From a virus, in IMG/VR virus record IMGVR_UViG_3300032315_000554, positions 1 through 60,928 of that record: a stretch of 60,928 bases of DNA, one strand, 5' to 3'. Positions 1 through 7,026 of the stretch are shown here, piece after piece. A program made the translations under genes and the position numbers. Positions within the stretch are counted from its first letter, which is position 1. Each line of letters starts with the position of its first letter. Under the pieces are notes generated by a model that saw only the letters and a program-made list of their open reading frames with translations, did no database searches and was not told the origin of the DNA.

Positions 1-123
1 TGAAAAATAAAGCCACCCACTACGGAACCTGCCAACTTTGCGGTTCCTTACAGAAACTCCCGAGCGGCGTTTTAGCTCAGCACGGGTACCAAATCCACTG
101 GCACCAGTTCGAGGGCGTCTGCA
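1..123. repeat. 123-bp direct terminal repeat, left copy
   Basis: These bases are identical to 60806-60928. The repeat lies inside a coding sequence that reads smoothly across the join, so the simplest reading is a circular or circularly permuted genome of about 60,805 bp whose ends overlap in the assembly. A true short terminal redundancy would look the same. Confidence 0.95.
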
Positions 124-737
124 AAGGATCGGGACACCTCCCGTTCGAGCAGTCCAAATGCATTGCCGAGGCGCAGATCGTACTCAGCGAGGAGTACCTC
201 CAGTCCAACGCCAAGCCCGTTGATCCGGGTTGGAAGTTCAGGCACAACAGTCCCGAGAAGGTCGAGTACAATCACCTGCTCAACGTCCGTAGGGGACATG
301 AGAGTTGGCTTCGTTTCCTCAAGCCCCGTGTCTCGAAGTGGAGCGTGAAGCCGTTGAAAGAGGTTCGCGAAGAGGACGCCAAAGCCGAGACGATCAAGGT
401 CGCCTCGCGCAACGTCCGCCAACTCGCCTCGTTCCGAAATGACGCCAAGTACGACCTGAGCCTTGCCATCGATGCCGTTGACAAGATCGTCGGATGGTCC
501 GAGTTCGGTTGCCTCAACTCATCGAATGGCGTGAATGTCGCAACGCGCATCCTGAGCAGCAACGGCACCAACAGCTACGGCAATGCCTTCAGCCTCGACG
601 ATGCCGAAGCCGCCATCAGCCACCTCCTGACCGCTCAAGCCGTCTGGCTCGACGCCAAGGCCAAGGCGGACGAGGCCAAAGCAGCCTTCGAGGCGGACAA
701 GGCACAGGCTCGCCGGGAGGCCCGGAAAGCCGCCTAG
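1..737 (+). CDS. Zinc-finger-like early protein, spans the circle join
   Basis: The start codon spans the join: its A is base 60805 and its TG are bases 1-2. The full protein is 245 aa. The N-terminus has a C-x2-C pair (C11, C14), then H28 in an HGYQ motif, C41 and H46, which looks like a treble-clef or zinc-ribbon metal site. The C-terminal third is an Ala/Lys/Glu-rich helix ending in basic residues, suggesting nucleic-acid or protein binding. It is driven by the promoter at 60739-60773 and closed by the hairpin at 764-796. Exact function is unknown. The frame is certain because it continues through the repeated ends without a stop. Confidence 0.85.
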   Translation, partial: KNKATHYGTCQLCGSLQKLPSGVLAQHGYQIHWHQFEGVCKGSGHLPFEQSKCIAEAQIVLSEEYLQSNAKPVDPGWKFRHNSPEKVEYNHLLNVRRGHESWLRFLKPRVSKWSVKPLKEVREEDAKAETIKVASRNVRQLASFRNDAKYDLSLAIDAVDKIVGWSEFGCLNSSNGVNVATRILSSNGTNSYGNAFSLDDAEAAISHLLTAQAVWLDAKAKADEAKAAFEADKAQARREARKAA

Positions 738-792
738 AAGCCCCGTAGAGACCGTTTCCCGGTGCCCCGGAGGTTCGATTCCTCCGGGGCTT
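738..792 (+). other. tRNA-like fold overlapping the terminator
   Basis: Directly after the stop codon, AAGCCCC (738-744) is complementary to GGGGCTT (786-792). This would close a 7-bp acceptor-like stem beside a canonical T-arm: GGAGG, loop TTCGATT, CCTCC (769-785). A 4-bp arm ACCG/CGGT (751-763) sits between them. There is no full anticodon arm and no CCA. The same bases make the 10-bp terminator hairpin, so this may be a tRNA relic reused as a terminator, or chance. Confidence 0.35.
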
Positions 793-796
793 TTTT
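764..796 (+). terminator. Rho-independent terminator
   Basis: A perfect 10-bp stem GCCCCGGAGG/CCTCCGGGGC (764-773 with 781-790), a 7-nt loop and six T residues follow the stop codon of the first gene by 26 bases. It insulates that gene from the promoter at 849. Confidence 0.9.
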
Positions 797-848
797 CTGT
801 CCATCTGGTAGTGGCGAAAAAAAGTGACTACCACCCAAAAAAACCCGG

Positions 849-884
849 TTGACGAACCCAAGCAGCTTGGGGTAATGTCCTACT
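849..884 (+). promoter_or_regulatory. Early promoter with spacer palindrome and -10 dyad
   Basis: The -35 TTGACG (849-854) and -10 TAATGT (873-878) are 18 bp apart. The spacer is a palindrome, CCCAAGC-A-GCTTGGG (857-871). The -10 lies in GGTA-N6-TACT (871-884), a near copy of the GGTA-N6/7-TACC dyad found at four other early promoters. The predicted +1, near 885, is only about 4 nt before the ATG at 889. Confidence 0.75.
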
Positions 885-888
885 CGTT

Positions 889-1443
889 ATGGAAACACAT
901 ACCACCACAACGGGCGCGGGGAATTCCGCCGCGCACAACGTCTTGTACAAAGTTCGCAGCAAACAGGCGGGAAAGTTCTTCGGAAACGTGGGACGTTTTC
1001 CTAGCCTGTTCAACCCAGAGGTCGAGGTTGAGAAATGGGCATTCGGCGCGACCGAGCGTTACGCCTCGATTCTGACCGAAGATCGGGTCCGCAACTTGTA
1101 CCGCAACTTCGAGCCGTCCGATCTCGAAACGGTCCAACTCAACGGCAAAGGCACCGTGATCTTGAAAAACAAGCTCACCGGGAAGTACTACGCTGACGGC
1201 AAGAGCTTCAACGTAGACGAGGACGAGGCTACCGTGATCGCGATTCCTAGCCCCGAGTACCACACGATCAAGTACAGCTACGATCTGACCGAGGTCTGGC
1301 ACATCGTGCATCCCGGCGCTCCGGGTGCCAACGCCACTTGGGACAAGTTCCTAATCGACCTTAGCGACCTGTACCCGGTTGACGCCGAGGACTCGGCCAC
1401 AGACGAGGAACTGGCGCATGCAGGCGTCCGCCTGAGGCGCTAA
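889..1443 (+). CDS. Early protein of unknown function, 184 aa
   Basis: First gene after the promoter at 849; the transcript would be nearly leaderless. The N-terminus opens with a Thr run encoded by an ACCACCACAAC tract, an unstructured CA-rich 5' end also seen at the gene at 59837. The rest is a mixed alpha/beta soluble protein rich in Tyr, Phe and acidic residues, with no recognised catalytic motif or membrane segment. Its place in a dense cluster of small early genes suggests host takeover, but nothing in the sequence shows this directly. Confidence 0.8.
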   Translation: METHTTTTGAGNSAAHNVLYKVRSKQAGKFFGNVGRFPSLFNPEVEVEKWAFGATERYASILTEDRVRNLYRNFEPSDLETVQLNGKGTVILKNKLTGKYYADGKSFNVDEDEATVIAIPSPEYHTIKYSYDLTEVWHIVHPGAPGANATWDKFLIDLSDLYPVDAEDSATDEELAHAGVRLRR

Positions 1444-1451
1444 AAAACACG

Positions 1452-1500
1452 TTGACGGCATGGGGTGAAAGCCCCATGCTGGCAACGCTCAATAGAGCAT
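1452..1500 (+). promoter_or_regulatory. Candidate promoter and conserved leader hairpin
   Basis: TTGACG at 1452-1457 is followed by a 7-bp palindrome CATGGGG/CCCCATG (1459-1465 with 1472-1478). The -10 near 1475 is poor, so promoter strength is doubtful. Downstream, GCTC-AATA-GAGC (1487-1498) is a small hairpin also present at 2877-2888 before the gene at 2911, where the leader likewise runs on to ACATCAATG. Confidence 0.45.
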
Positions 1501-1515
1501 CAAATAAATACATCA

Positions 1516-1683
1516 ATGAAACTGCCACACGAAAAACTAGGTATCTCGGAACTGGCTTACAACCTTGCGTACTCGCAGGGCTACCGGGATGGATTCAGCA
1601 AAAGCAACACATCGTACAAGCGCGGGACTGCTCTGCGCCGTGCGTATGACAAAGGGCGCCGGGACGCTCGGAGGTTCTTCTAA
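1516..1683 (+). CDS. Small basic early protein, 55 aa
   Basis: ATG at 1516 was chosen because it follows the recurrent AAATAAATACATCA start context; an in-frame GTG at 1465 lies upstream of the conserved leader and is less likely. The protein is Tyr/Arg-rich with a strongly basic C-terminus (repeated RR and KGRR), consistent with binding nucleic acid or an acidic partner. Its TAA overlaps the next ATG by one base, so the two are translationally coupled. No family recognised. Confidence 0.7.
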   Translation: MKLPHEKLGISELAYNLAYSQGYRDGFSKSNTSYKRGTALRRAYDKGRRDARRFF

Positions 1684-1985
1684 TGGGACGCACCGATCTC
1701 ACCCCGGAGGCTTACAACCAAGCCGTCAGCATCCTCATCGCCAAGCTCAACGAGGCGCTGGATCGCAGCAAACTCGCACACGATGTCTATGTGCGTCACG
1801 AAACGCTCGGTGACACGCTTTACAGCTACGTCACCGTGACGGGTTCCAACCCGAAAAAGGAGACCATCCACAAGGTGCTCTACTTCCTGTCCGGGTTCAT
1901 CAATATCGGACTAGGACGTGGAGCCGGGCGCCACACCGATGACCGGGCGAGCTTCACGCTCAAACGCAAAATCGACAACGTGTGA
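1683..1985 (+). CDS. Early protein of unknown function, 100 aa
   Basis: Starts in the TAATG overlap with the preceding gene. Predicted helical N-terminus (LTPEAYNQAVSILIAKLNEAL), then beta-rich sequence and a basic tail. No motif is recognised. A GNRA-loop terminator follows 24 bases after the stop, so the genes at 889, 1516 and 1683 form one short early operon. Confidence 0.75.
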   Translation: MGRTDLTPEAYNQAVSILIAKLNEALDRSKLAHDVYVRHETLGDTLYSYVTVTGSNPKKETIHKVLYFLSGFINIGLGRGAGRHTDDRASFTLKRKIDNV

Positions 1986-2008
1986 GTCGAACGGTCGTTT
2001 GACAAAAG

Positions 2009-2034
2009 ACCCCGGAGGAAACTCCGGGGTTTTT
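2009..2034 (+). terminator. Rho-independent terminator with GAAA tetraloop
   Basis: Perfect stem ACCCCGGAG/CTCCGGGGT (2009-2017 with 2022-2030) capped by GAAA, followed by a T run. Almost the same stem sequence is used at 59686-59709. Confidence 0.9.
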
Positions 2035-2051
2035 CTCTGTAAAATTAGGTA

Positions 2052-2084
2052 TTGACCCCCATGCCGGGCGGTAGTAGTATTACC
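2052..2084 (+). promoter_or_regulatory. Early promoter with -10 dyad
   Basis: TTGACC (2052-2057), 17-bp spacer, TAGTAT (2075-2080). The -10 is enclosed by GGTA-N7-TACC (2070-2084). The predicted start near 2087 leaves about 4 nt before ATG 2091. Confidence 0.7.
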
Positions 2085-2090
2085 CCTGTT

Positions 2091-2765
2091 ATGCCAAAAC
2101 ATAGCACCACCATCCGACTGCGTCCCGTGAATCACGGGACGTGCGCGGCAGAACGCAACCGATTCTGCGGACCATCCGCATTGTCGGCTGCAACAGGCAT
2201 GCAGTCCGGCGAAGCCGCCAGACTGCTTCGTAAGGTCAGTGGTCGTAACAAGATCACTGGATGTCAGACGCACCACCTCCGTAGTGCGTTCGAGTTGTGC
2301 AACGTCACTGTGTCATACGTCCCCAACTGGCGTGATGGCGCCAAGACGCTCGGCCAATGGCTCAAGGCGTCAGCGTCATGGCGCAAGCGCAAGGTGTACC
2401 TCGTCGTTGCTGGCAACCACTTCCAACTGGTGCAGGGACGTAGCTACGTCTGCGGCATCAGCCGGGACGTGGTATCGCAGAAGCACCCGGTTGTTAAACG
2501 CAAGGCTCGCATCACCGAGGTGTACGAGTTGCGCGTGAAGCCGGGGTGCCACATCGAGATCCCGGCGGACGCTCGCAAGCCGAAGCTGACTCGGAAGGTT
2601 GACGAGAACTACCGAGACTTCCGGGCGTACTGCAAAGAGCGCGGACTGACGTACAGGATCGCGTACGATGACTACATCGAGTTCTCGGACGGAATCCAGT
2701 TCCCGTGGTACGGTTGCTGGAGCGAGGCGCTGGAGCGTCATCAGGACCGCTTTGGCGAGGAGTAG
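2091..2765 (+). CDS. Papain-like/C39-like cysteine peptidase fold candidate
   Basis: The 224-aa protein starts at ATG 2091; the in-frame TTG at 2052 is part of the -35 box and is rejected. Near the N-terminus FCGPSALSAATG places C26 at the head of a helix, the usual layout of the nucleophile helix in papain-like and C39 peptidases. GNHFQLV places H110 on a strand as expected for the partner. The C-terminal half is basic and rich in Lys/Arg/Tyr. Family knowledge suggests peptidase, deamidase or transglutaminase-type chemistry; the substrate is unknown. It could be an early effector that cleaves or modifies a host protein, but that is inference. Confidence 0.6.
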   Translation: MPKHSTTIRLRPVNHGTCAAERNRFCGPSALSAATGMQSGEAARLLRKVSGRNKITGCQTHHLRSAFELCNVTVSYVPNWRDGAKTLGQWLKASASWRKRKVYLVVAGNHFQLVQGRSYVCGISRDVVSQKHPVVKRKARITEVYELRVKPGCHIEIPADARKPKLTRKVDENYRDFRAYCKERGLTYRIAYDDYIEFSDGIQFPWYGCWSEALERHQDRFGEE

Positions 2766-2773
2766 CGTTACGG

Positions 2774-2804
2774 GTCCGGGCGGAGTTCAATCCCCTGCCC
2801 GGAC
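2774..2804 (+). promoter_or_regulatory. 8-bp hairpin after the papain-like gene
   Basis: Perfect arms GTCCGGGC (2774-2781) and GCCCGGAC (2797-2804) with a 15-nt loop, nine bases after the stop. No T run follows, so it may be a weak or Rho-assisted terminator or a transcript 3' end. Confidence 0.5.
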
Positions 2805-2841
2805 ATCCGAAATATCCCATTTAACAGAGTAAAAAAGTAGG

Positions 2842-2870
2842 TTGACTCCCCCCCGGGCATAGGCAATACT
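2842..2870 (+). promoter_or_regulatory. Early promoter
   Basis: TTGACT (2842-2847) and a -10-like AATACT (2865-2870), 17 bp apart, preceded by an ACAGAGTAAAAAA tract at 2825. The dyad that surrounds other early -10 boxes is degenerate here (GGCA rather than GGTA), so this promoter may be regulated differently. Confidence 0.6.
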
Positions 2871-2910
2871 TTCCATGCTCAATAGAGCAAAAACATCAAT
2901 ACATACATCA

Positions 2911-3645
2911 ATGAAAAATAACGGCTACTTCATCAGCACCGGGTTCAAAAACGGTTTCTACACACTCAAGCAGCTTGTCTTCGAGACTCGCTACGCACAG
3001 GGATGCAGCGGTCAATGGGTCGCAGCTTCCTGCGACGAGAAAGAAGTTTTCTACCAGAACCTCAGCACTGATCGTGATGAGGCGCTTCGCAAGGCCAAGG
3101 AGTTGACTGGCTATGACCTCAGCATCAACTTCGACCTCGACGAGATCGAGCGCCTCAAGGCCGAAGAGTACGCTCGCATCCGCGCCGAGAAGCAGGCGGC
3201 TTTCGAGGCGACTGACTGGAGCGTCTTCCAGTTTGGCAAGTACCAAGGTCTCTCGGTCTATGACGTGTTCGATAAAGATCCCGGATACGTCGAGTGGTTC
3301 GCCGGGACTGGCGTCAGCGTCAACGACGAGGGCAAGGCCCGTACCCGTCAATATTGCATCGAGCTTGCCGCGCCCGTCATCGAGGCCCGTAAGGCCAAGG
3401 AAAGCTCGGAGGCTCAAGCCATCATCGCCGCCTTGGGCGAGGACAAGGTCAAGCATGCCGCTGAATACACCGAAGGCTTTGCCTCTGACGTTAGCAGCCA
3501 ACTTCTGCACGGCGCGGTGCCTAGCACTAGGGCTTTGTGGATCCTCGCCGAGATCTTTGCCAAGCAATCCGGGCGCCGAAACAGCAAGGCGTACAAAGCG
3601 GCTTTCGAGAAGATCGAGGACGCACTGCAGATAGCACTCATCTAA
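2911..3645 (+). CDS. ExoX C-terminal-like domain protein, 244 aa
   Basis: ATG 2911 follows the leader shared with the gene at 1516; an in-frame ATG at 2875 sits almost on the -10 box and is less likely. Around residues 106-128 the protein has FQFGKYQG, then D-x-GY-x2-W, the signature of the small domain found at the C-terminus of exodeoxyribonuclease X and in many phage proteins. The preceding segment (about 60-105) is a charged, probably coiled helix. The C-terminal 80 residues are helical and unrecognised. No exonuclease DEDD motifs are visible, so a DNA or nucleotide binding role is more likely than nuclease activity. Confidence 0.65.
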   Translation: MKNNGYFISTGFKNGFYTLKQLVFETRYAQGCSGQWVAASCDEKEVFYQNLSTDRDEALRKAKELTGYDLSINFDLDEIERLKAEEYARIRAEKQAAFEATDWSVFQFGKYQGLSVYDVFDKDPGYVEWFAGTGVSVNDEGKARTRQYCIELAAPVIEARKAKESSEAQAIIAALGEDKVKHAAEYTEGFASDVSSQLLHGAVPSTRALWILAEIFAKQSGRRNSKAYKAAFEKIEDALQIALI

Positions 3646-3675
3646 ATTTCGCCAGCACAACACAAACCAAACAGT

Positions 3676-3704
3676 GGGGGCCGGGCGCTGGCGGCTCGGT
3701 CCCC
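3676..3704 (+). promoter_or_regulatory. GC-rich hairpin in the 79-bp gap
   Basis: GGGGGCCG (3676-3683) can pair with CGGTCCCC (3697-3704) over 8 bp with one G-T wobble. It sits between the ExoX-C-like gene and the HTH gene and lacks a T run. It could be an attenuator or an mRNA end. Confidence 0.4.
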
Positions 3705-3724
3705 GCACAATCAGAGATAAATAC

Positions 3725-3958
3725 ATGACACTGAAAAAACCACCAATGACGATCCGCATGGGTCAGGTCGCCGGGTTCATCGCGCTCGGCTACCTCAACA
3801 AAGAAACCGCCGACGAACTTGGCATCTCCGTCAAAACGGTCGAGAAGCACCGAGGCAGGCTGATGGCTGCTTTCGGGCTGCGTAACACGGCAGACATCAC
3901 CCGGTTCGCAATCCTGCACCGGATTATCTCGCTCAAGACCGAAAATCAGTTCAACTAA
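3725..3958 (+). CDS. LuxR/GerE-type helix-turn-helix regulator, 77 aa
   Basis: Starts at ATG 3725 in the motif GAGATAAATACATG. Almost the whole protein is a LuxR-type DNA-binding domain: a first helix around VAGFIALGYLN, then TADELGISVKTVEKHRGRLM, the turn and recognition helix, then the final helix with the usual R-NTADITRF-type ending. There is no receiver or autoinducer domain, so it is a free-standing HTH. It heads the recombination and replication block and is a good candidate for an early-to-middle transcription switch. Confidence 0.85.
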   Translation: MTLKKPPMTIRMGQVAGFIALGYLNKETADELGISVKTVEKHRGRLMAAFGLRNTADITRFAILHRIISLKTENQFN

Positions 3959-4021
3959 ATGGCACAATATTGCATTGACGCCCGGCGCCCGGCGCTTAGC
4001 CTCTCACCAATAAATACATTT

Positions 4022-4162
4022 ATGAACCTCACCCATCTCAAGCTGGTCCTCTCGGACCTCGCTTCACTCAGAACCGGGACTGACATCGTCATTGTTCTCG
4101 GCTTCGCAATACTCTTCGTGGGCATCGTGTTGATCCCGGTGATCGACGCACTCGCGAACTAA
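4022..4162 (+). CDS. Small single-span membrane protein, 46 aa
   Basis: ATG 4022 follows CCAATAAATACATTT. Residues about 18-42 form one hydrophobic segment (IVIVLGFAILFVGIVLIPVI) after a short polar N-terminus. No cleavable signal is evident. A holin role is possible, but a better candidate lies in the lysis cassette at 31 kb, so an early membrane-modifying or superinfection-exclusion role is equally likely. Short but supported by its start context and spacing. Confidence 0.6.
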   Translation: MNLTHLKLVLSDLASLRTGTDIVIVLGFAILFVGIVLIPVIDALAN

Positions 4163-4187
4163 CCCAAACACACACACCAATAAATAC

Positions 4188-4970
4188 ATGAGCAATCAAC
4201 TCACTGTTTCACCCGTGTCCGTTTCGGACATGGAACGCATGGCGACATCAATCGCCAAATCGGGTCTGTTCGGCATGAAAACTGTCGATCAGGCGTTGGC
4301 ACTAATGGTCGTAGCTGCAGCCGAGGGCAAGCACCCCGGCAGCGTTGCCGCCGAGTACCACATCATTCAAGGCAAAGCATCGCTCAAAGCCGATGCGATG
4401 CTCGCTCGCTTCCAGCAGGCAGGCGGCAAGGTCGAGTGGCATGACCACACCGACACCAAGGTCTCCGCGACCTTCTCTCACGCTCAGGGCGGATCGCTCC
4501 GCATTGACTGGGACTCGGCTCGGGCCAAGGCTGCTGGCTTGGGAGGCAAGGACAACTGGGCAAAGTACCCTCGCCAAATGCTCCGCGCCCGAGTGATCTC
4601 GGAAGGCGTCCGGGCGGTCTTCCCGGCAGTTTTGGGAGGCATGTACACGCCCGAGGAAGTCGTTGACTTCACGTCAGCGCCCGTCAGTGCCCCGGCGCCG
4701 ATCAAAGCGCCTGCAGCGCCCGTAAAGGCGCAGGAGGAGCCTCTGGTCATCGAGGCTGAACTGGTCGAGGACGATGGCGCCCCGGCATGGTACGAGGAGT
4801 TCAACAAGTCCTTTGGTCCGCATGAGGAGGCAATCAATGCTTTCCTGCTGGCTAAGGAGCAGATTGGCACCTTGGAGACATGGCGCGACCTGTCTGAGGG
4901 AGCGTACCGTAAACGCATCGTCGCTGCACCGGACAAGTTCCTTGCGGCGGTAGCCAAGGGAGCCAAGTGA
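4188..4970 (+). CDS. RecT-like single-strand annealing protein
   Basis: 260 aa, start context CCAATAAATACATG. The first 150 residues match the phage RecT-type family often paired with a RecB-like nuclease: a helix with SGLFGMK, QALALMVVAAAEGKHPG, EYHIIQGKASLKADAMLARF, an FSHAQGG beta segment, then YPRQMLRARVISEGVRAVFP and YTPEEV. A Pro/Ala linker (about 165-185) leads to a C-terminal helical domain. It should bind ssDNA and anneal complementary strands during replication-linked recombination. Its stop overlaps the next start (GTGA), so it is coupled to the exonuclease gene. Function is based on family pattern. Confidence 0.75.
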   Translation: MSNQLTVSPVSVSDMERMATSIAKSGLFGMKTVDQALALMVVAAAEGKHPGSVAAEYHIIQGKASLKADAMLARFQQAGGKVEWHDHTDTKVSATFSHAQGGSLRIDWDSARAKAAGLGGKDNWAKYPRQMLRARVISEGVRAVFPAVLGGMYTPEEVVDFTSAPVSAPAPIKAPAAPVKAQEEPLVIEAELVEDDGAPAWYEEFNKSFGPHEEAINAFLLAKEQIGTLETWRDLSEGAYRKRIVAAPDKFLAAVAKGAK

Positions 4971-6013
4971 GCACCAGCATTCGCCCATCGAGCCTGCCGA
5001 AATTGGCAGTCGCCAGTGGCGGATGCGCCTGCTTCGAGTCGTCGCCGGGGACATCCCCGGCGGCGGCAAGGGGCTTGCGTATGGACGCAGCGTTTCGCTC
5101 AGCTTTCGGTGGTGATTCGTCTCCGCTGCATGCGCTCGAACCCGAGGAGCAGGACGCCGTGACGTGGGCTGTAGCGACCACAAAACGATTCGCTGGCGAC
5201 AGCAACATCGTCACCGACGAGGATAACCTGAAGGTCGTTGTCCCCGGCATGGAGCACCACACCGGGACGGAAGACGCCCGAGTGCCTGACCTGTCGTTGT
5301 CTCTCGACTTGAAGTCTGGTCAGATCCGCAACTACCGGGAGCAGATGGCTGCATATGCGCTCGGAAACATGAACGCATACTTCGTTCCAAAGTGGACGTG
5401 CGTCTTGCTGTTCGCGGACCAGAAGGCTGAGATTGTCTTCGAGTTCACGTTCGACGAGGCGAAAGCCATCGTGGACGAGGTGCTCGCGGACTTCCATGAC
5501 CCGGACAAGGTTGCTACCCCGTGCGACTACTGCTGCTGGTGCGCGAAGAAGAACACTTGCACGGCACTCGTTCGTCCCATCGCCGAGTCGCTGGAGATCA
5601 TCGAGGCGCCGAAGCTGACGCTCGAAGACATGAAGCATCAGTTGGTGAGCAACCCTGTCCGTCTCGGTGCGTTCCTCGCAGCAGCCAACATCTTCAAAAA
5701 GGAGTTGTGGGACTACGCGAAGGATCACGCCAAGACCGTGATGGAGCGAGGCGAAGAGGTTCCCGGCTGGAAGCTCAGCAAGACCAAGGGGAGCGAGGTA
5801 TTCGACACGCTCGCCATCATCGAGGCTGCGCTCACCACCGAGGCTACGATGACAGACGTTGTCGAGTTGATGGGCGGAGAGATCGACGGCAAGAAGTTCC
5901 GCGAGTGGGCGGAGAAGCGTGGTTACACGCCTTCCGCACTCGAAGCGAAAAACAAACCCGGCTTCACGCGCATGCTTGAAGTCAAAGGAAAGAAGAAACA
6001 GCTAACTCAATAA
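4967..6013 (+). CDS. PD-(D/E)XK exonuclease, RecB/Cas4-like
   Basis: 348 aa, GTG start in the GTGA overlap with the RecT-like gene. Core motifs are an acidic TEDARVPDL stretch, the LDLKSG catalytic D-x-K, and YREQMAAYALG, the Q-x3-Y motif of RecB-family nucleases. A cysteine cluster CDYCCWCAKKNTC resembles the C-terminal Fe-S or zinc clamp seen in Cas4 and AddB-type nucleases. The C-terminal half resembles DUF2800-type phage proteins. It should make 3' single strands for its neighbour, giving a lambda Red/RecET-like two-gene system. Confidence 0.75.
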   Translation: MSTSIRPSSLPKLAVASGGCACFESSPGTSPAAARGLRMDAAFRSAFGGDSSPLHALEPEEQDAVTWAVATTKRFAGDSNIVTDEDNLKVVVPGMEHHTGTEDARVPDLSLSLDLKSGQIRNYREQMAAYALGNMNAYFVPKWTCVLLFADQKAEIVFEFTFDEAKAIVDEVLADFHDPDKVATPCDYCCWCAKKNTCTALVRPIAESLEIIEAPKLTLEDMKHQLVSNPVRLGAFLAAANIFKKELWDYAKDHAKTVMERGEEVPGWKLSKTKGSEVFDTLAIIEAALTTEATMTDVVELMGGEIDGKKFREWAEKRGYTPSALEAKNKPGFTRMLEVKGKKKQLTQ

Positions 6014-6017
6014 ATAC

Positions 6018-6323
6018 ATGAATACATTAGGTGCAGAATTGCGTGATCAGGGAGCCGCTCAGGTGAGCGGAAACACTCCTGACGAGTGGCGGAACTACGT
6101 TGACGGTCTCATCAGGACGATGGCGCTGTCAGGTCAGGAGTTCACCGCCGAGGACGTTCGAGACTACTCGGGAGATCCTCCGAATCATCCTAACGCTATG
6201 GGCGCCCGGTTCCTGAGCGCCGTGCGTCAAGGTGTCATCGTGCGAAGCGGCTTCGCAAACTCCCGGCGCCGTAGCAGGCATGCCGGGGTAATCGCGGTCT
6301 ACCGGGGGGCGTCCGATGTCTAA
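6018..6323 (+). CDS. Probable winged-helix protein, 101 aa
   Basis: Starts in CAATAAATACATG, four bases after the exonuclease stop. The pattern EWRNYVDGLIRTMA, FTAEDVRDYSG, NHPNAMGARFLSAVRQG, then basic RRRSRHAGVI-x-VYRG, fits a small winged helix with a basic wing. It overlaps the next gene by 8 bases and sits among replication genes, so an origin-binding or replication accessory role is plausible. Confidence 0.65.
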   Translation: MNTLGAELRDQGAAQVSGNTPDEWRNYVDGLIRTMALSGQEFTAEDVRDYSGDPPNHPNAMGARFLSAVRQGVIVRSGFANSRRRSRHAGVIAVYRGASDV

Positions 6324-7026
6324 GAAGAAGGCTCCCGCATTCCAGTTCTATCCCGGCGACTGGCTTGGATCCCAACGTGTCACCCTCATGTCTCTCGAAG
6401 AGGAGGGGGCATACATCCGGCTTCTGAGCTACTGCTGGCAACACGGCAGCATTCCCCGCGAACCCGAGAAGATCGCTCGCCTCATAGGCAAAGGCGCCTC
6501 GATCACTCTGGCTCAGTCTGTCGCAACCATGTTCCAACCACCCTTGGACAATGGTTCGATGGTTGGTGACGTGTTGGTTCACGATAGGTTGCAAGCACAA
6601 CGCGACGAGTACGATGCTTGGCTCGAAAAAAGCCGCCGAGGAGGCAAGGCATCAGCCGAGGCTCGGAGACGCAACAGAGTAGAAGGCGAACCACCCTTGC
6701 AACCACCCTTGCAACCAAACGGCAACACTACATCTTCATCTACATCTACAATAGATATAGAGAGAGAGAGAACGCCGTCACTCGACGAGGTGCTGGCCTT
6801 TGCCAATCAGATCGGTCTGGCGGCATGGCGAGCCGAGGACTGGTGGAACGAGATGGAGTCCGTCAACTGGCTCGATCACCGTGGGCGCCCGGTGCATAAG
6901 TGGCAGAATAGTCTCGCACGGGTGCGGACAAACTGGGCGGCACTTGGCAGTCCGATGCAGCCGATCAGCTACAGCAAGACTCAGAAAGATTCCAAGCCTG
7001 AGCGGAGGTCAAAGTATGAGTTCTGA
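6316..7026 (+). CDS. DUF1376-type replication initiation protein
   Basis: 236 aa. The N-terminal domain has FQFYPGDWL, LSLEEEGAY-IRLLSYCWQ and IPREPEKIARLIG, the DUF1376/YdaU signature found in replisome-organiser-like phage proteins. A basic linker with GGKASAEARRR and a low-complexity Ser/Thr stretch follow. The C-terminal block AAWRAEDWWNEM-x5-WLDHRG-x5-W-x2-SLARVRTNW is the aromatic motif seen at the end of many primosomal phage proteins. The next gene encodes a DnaC-like loader and overlaps it by 11 bases, so the pair likely recruits the host replicative helicase to the phage origin. Confidence 0.8.
   Translation: MSKKKAPAFQFYPGDWLGSQRVTLMSLEEEGAYIRLLSYCWQHGSIPREPEKIARLIGKGASITLAQSVATMFQPPLDNGSMVGDVLVHDRLQAQRDEYDAWLEKSRRGGKASAEARRRNRVEGEPPLQPPLQPNGNTTSSSTSTIDIERERTPSLDEVLAFANQIGLAAWRAEDWWNEMESVNWLDHRGRPVHKWQNSLARVRTNWAALGSPMQPISYSKTQKDSKPERRSKYEF

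Noticed and set aside
2908-3759. Long open frames on the minus strand, here and opposite terL, RecB-like, capsid and giant genes
   Set aside because: They mirror strongly coding + strand genes with high GC at codon position 3, lack start contexts, and their products have no recognisable domains.
3959-4021. N-terminal extension of the membrane protein at 4022
   Set aside because: It covers the ATAAATACAT start box and a GC palindrome and reads as Pro/Arg/Ser-rich noise.
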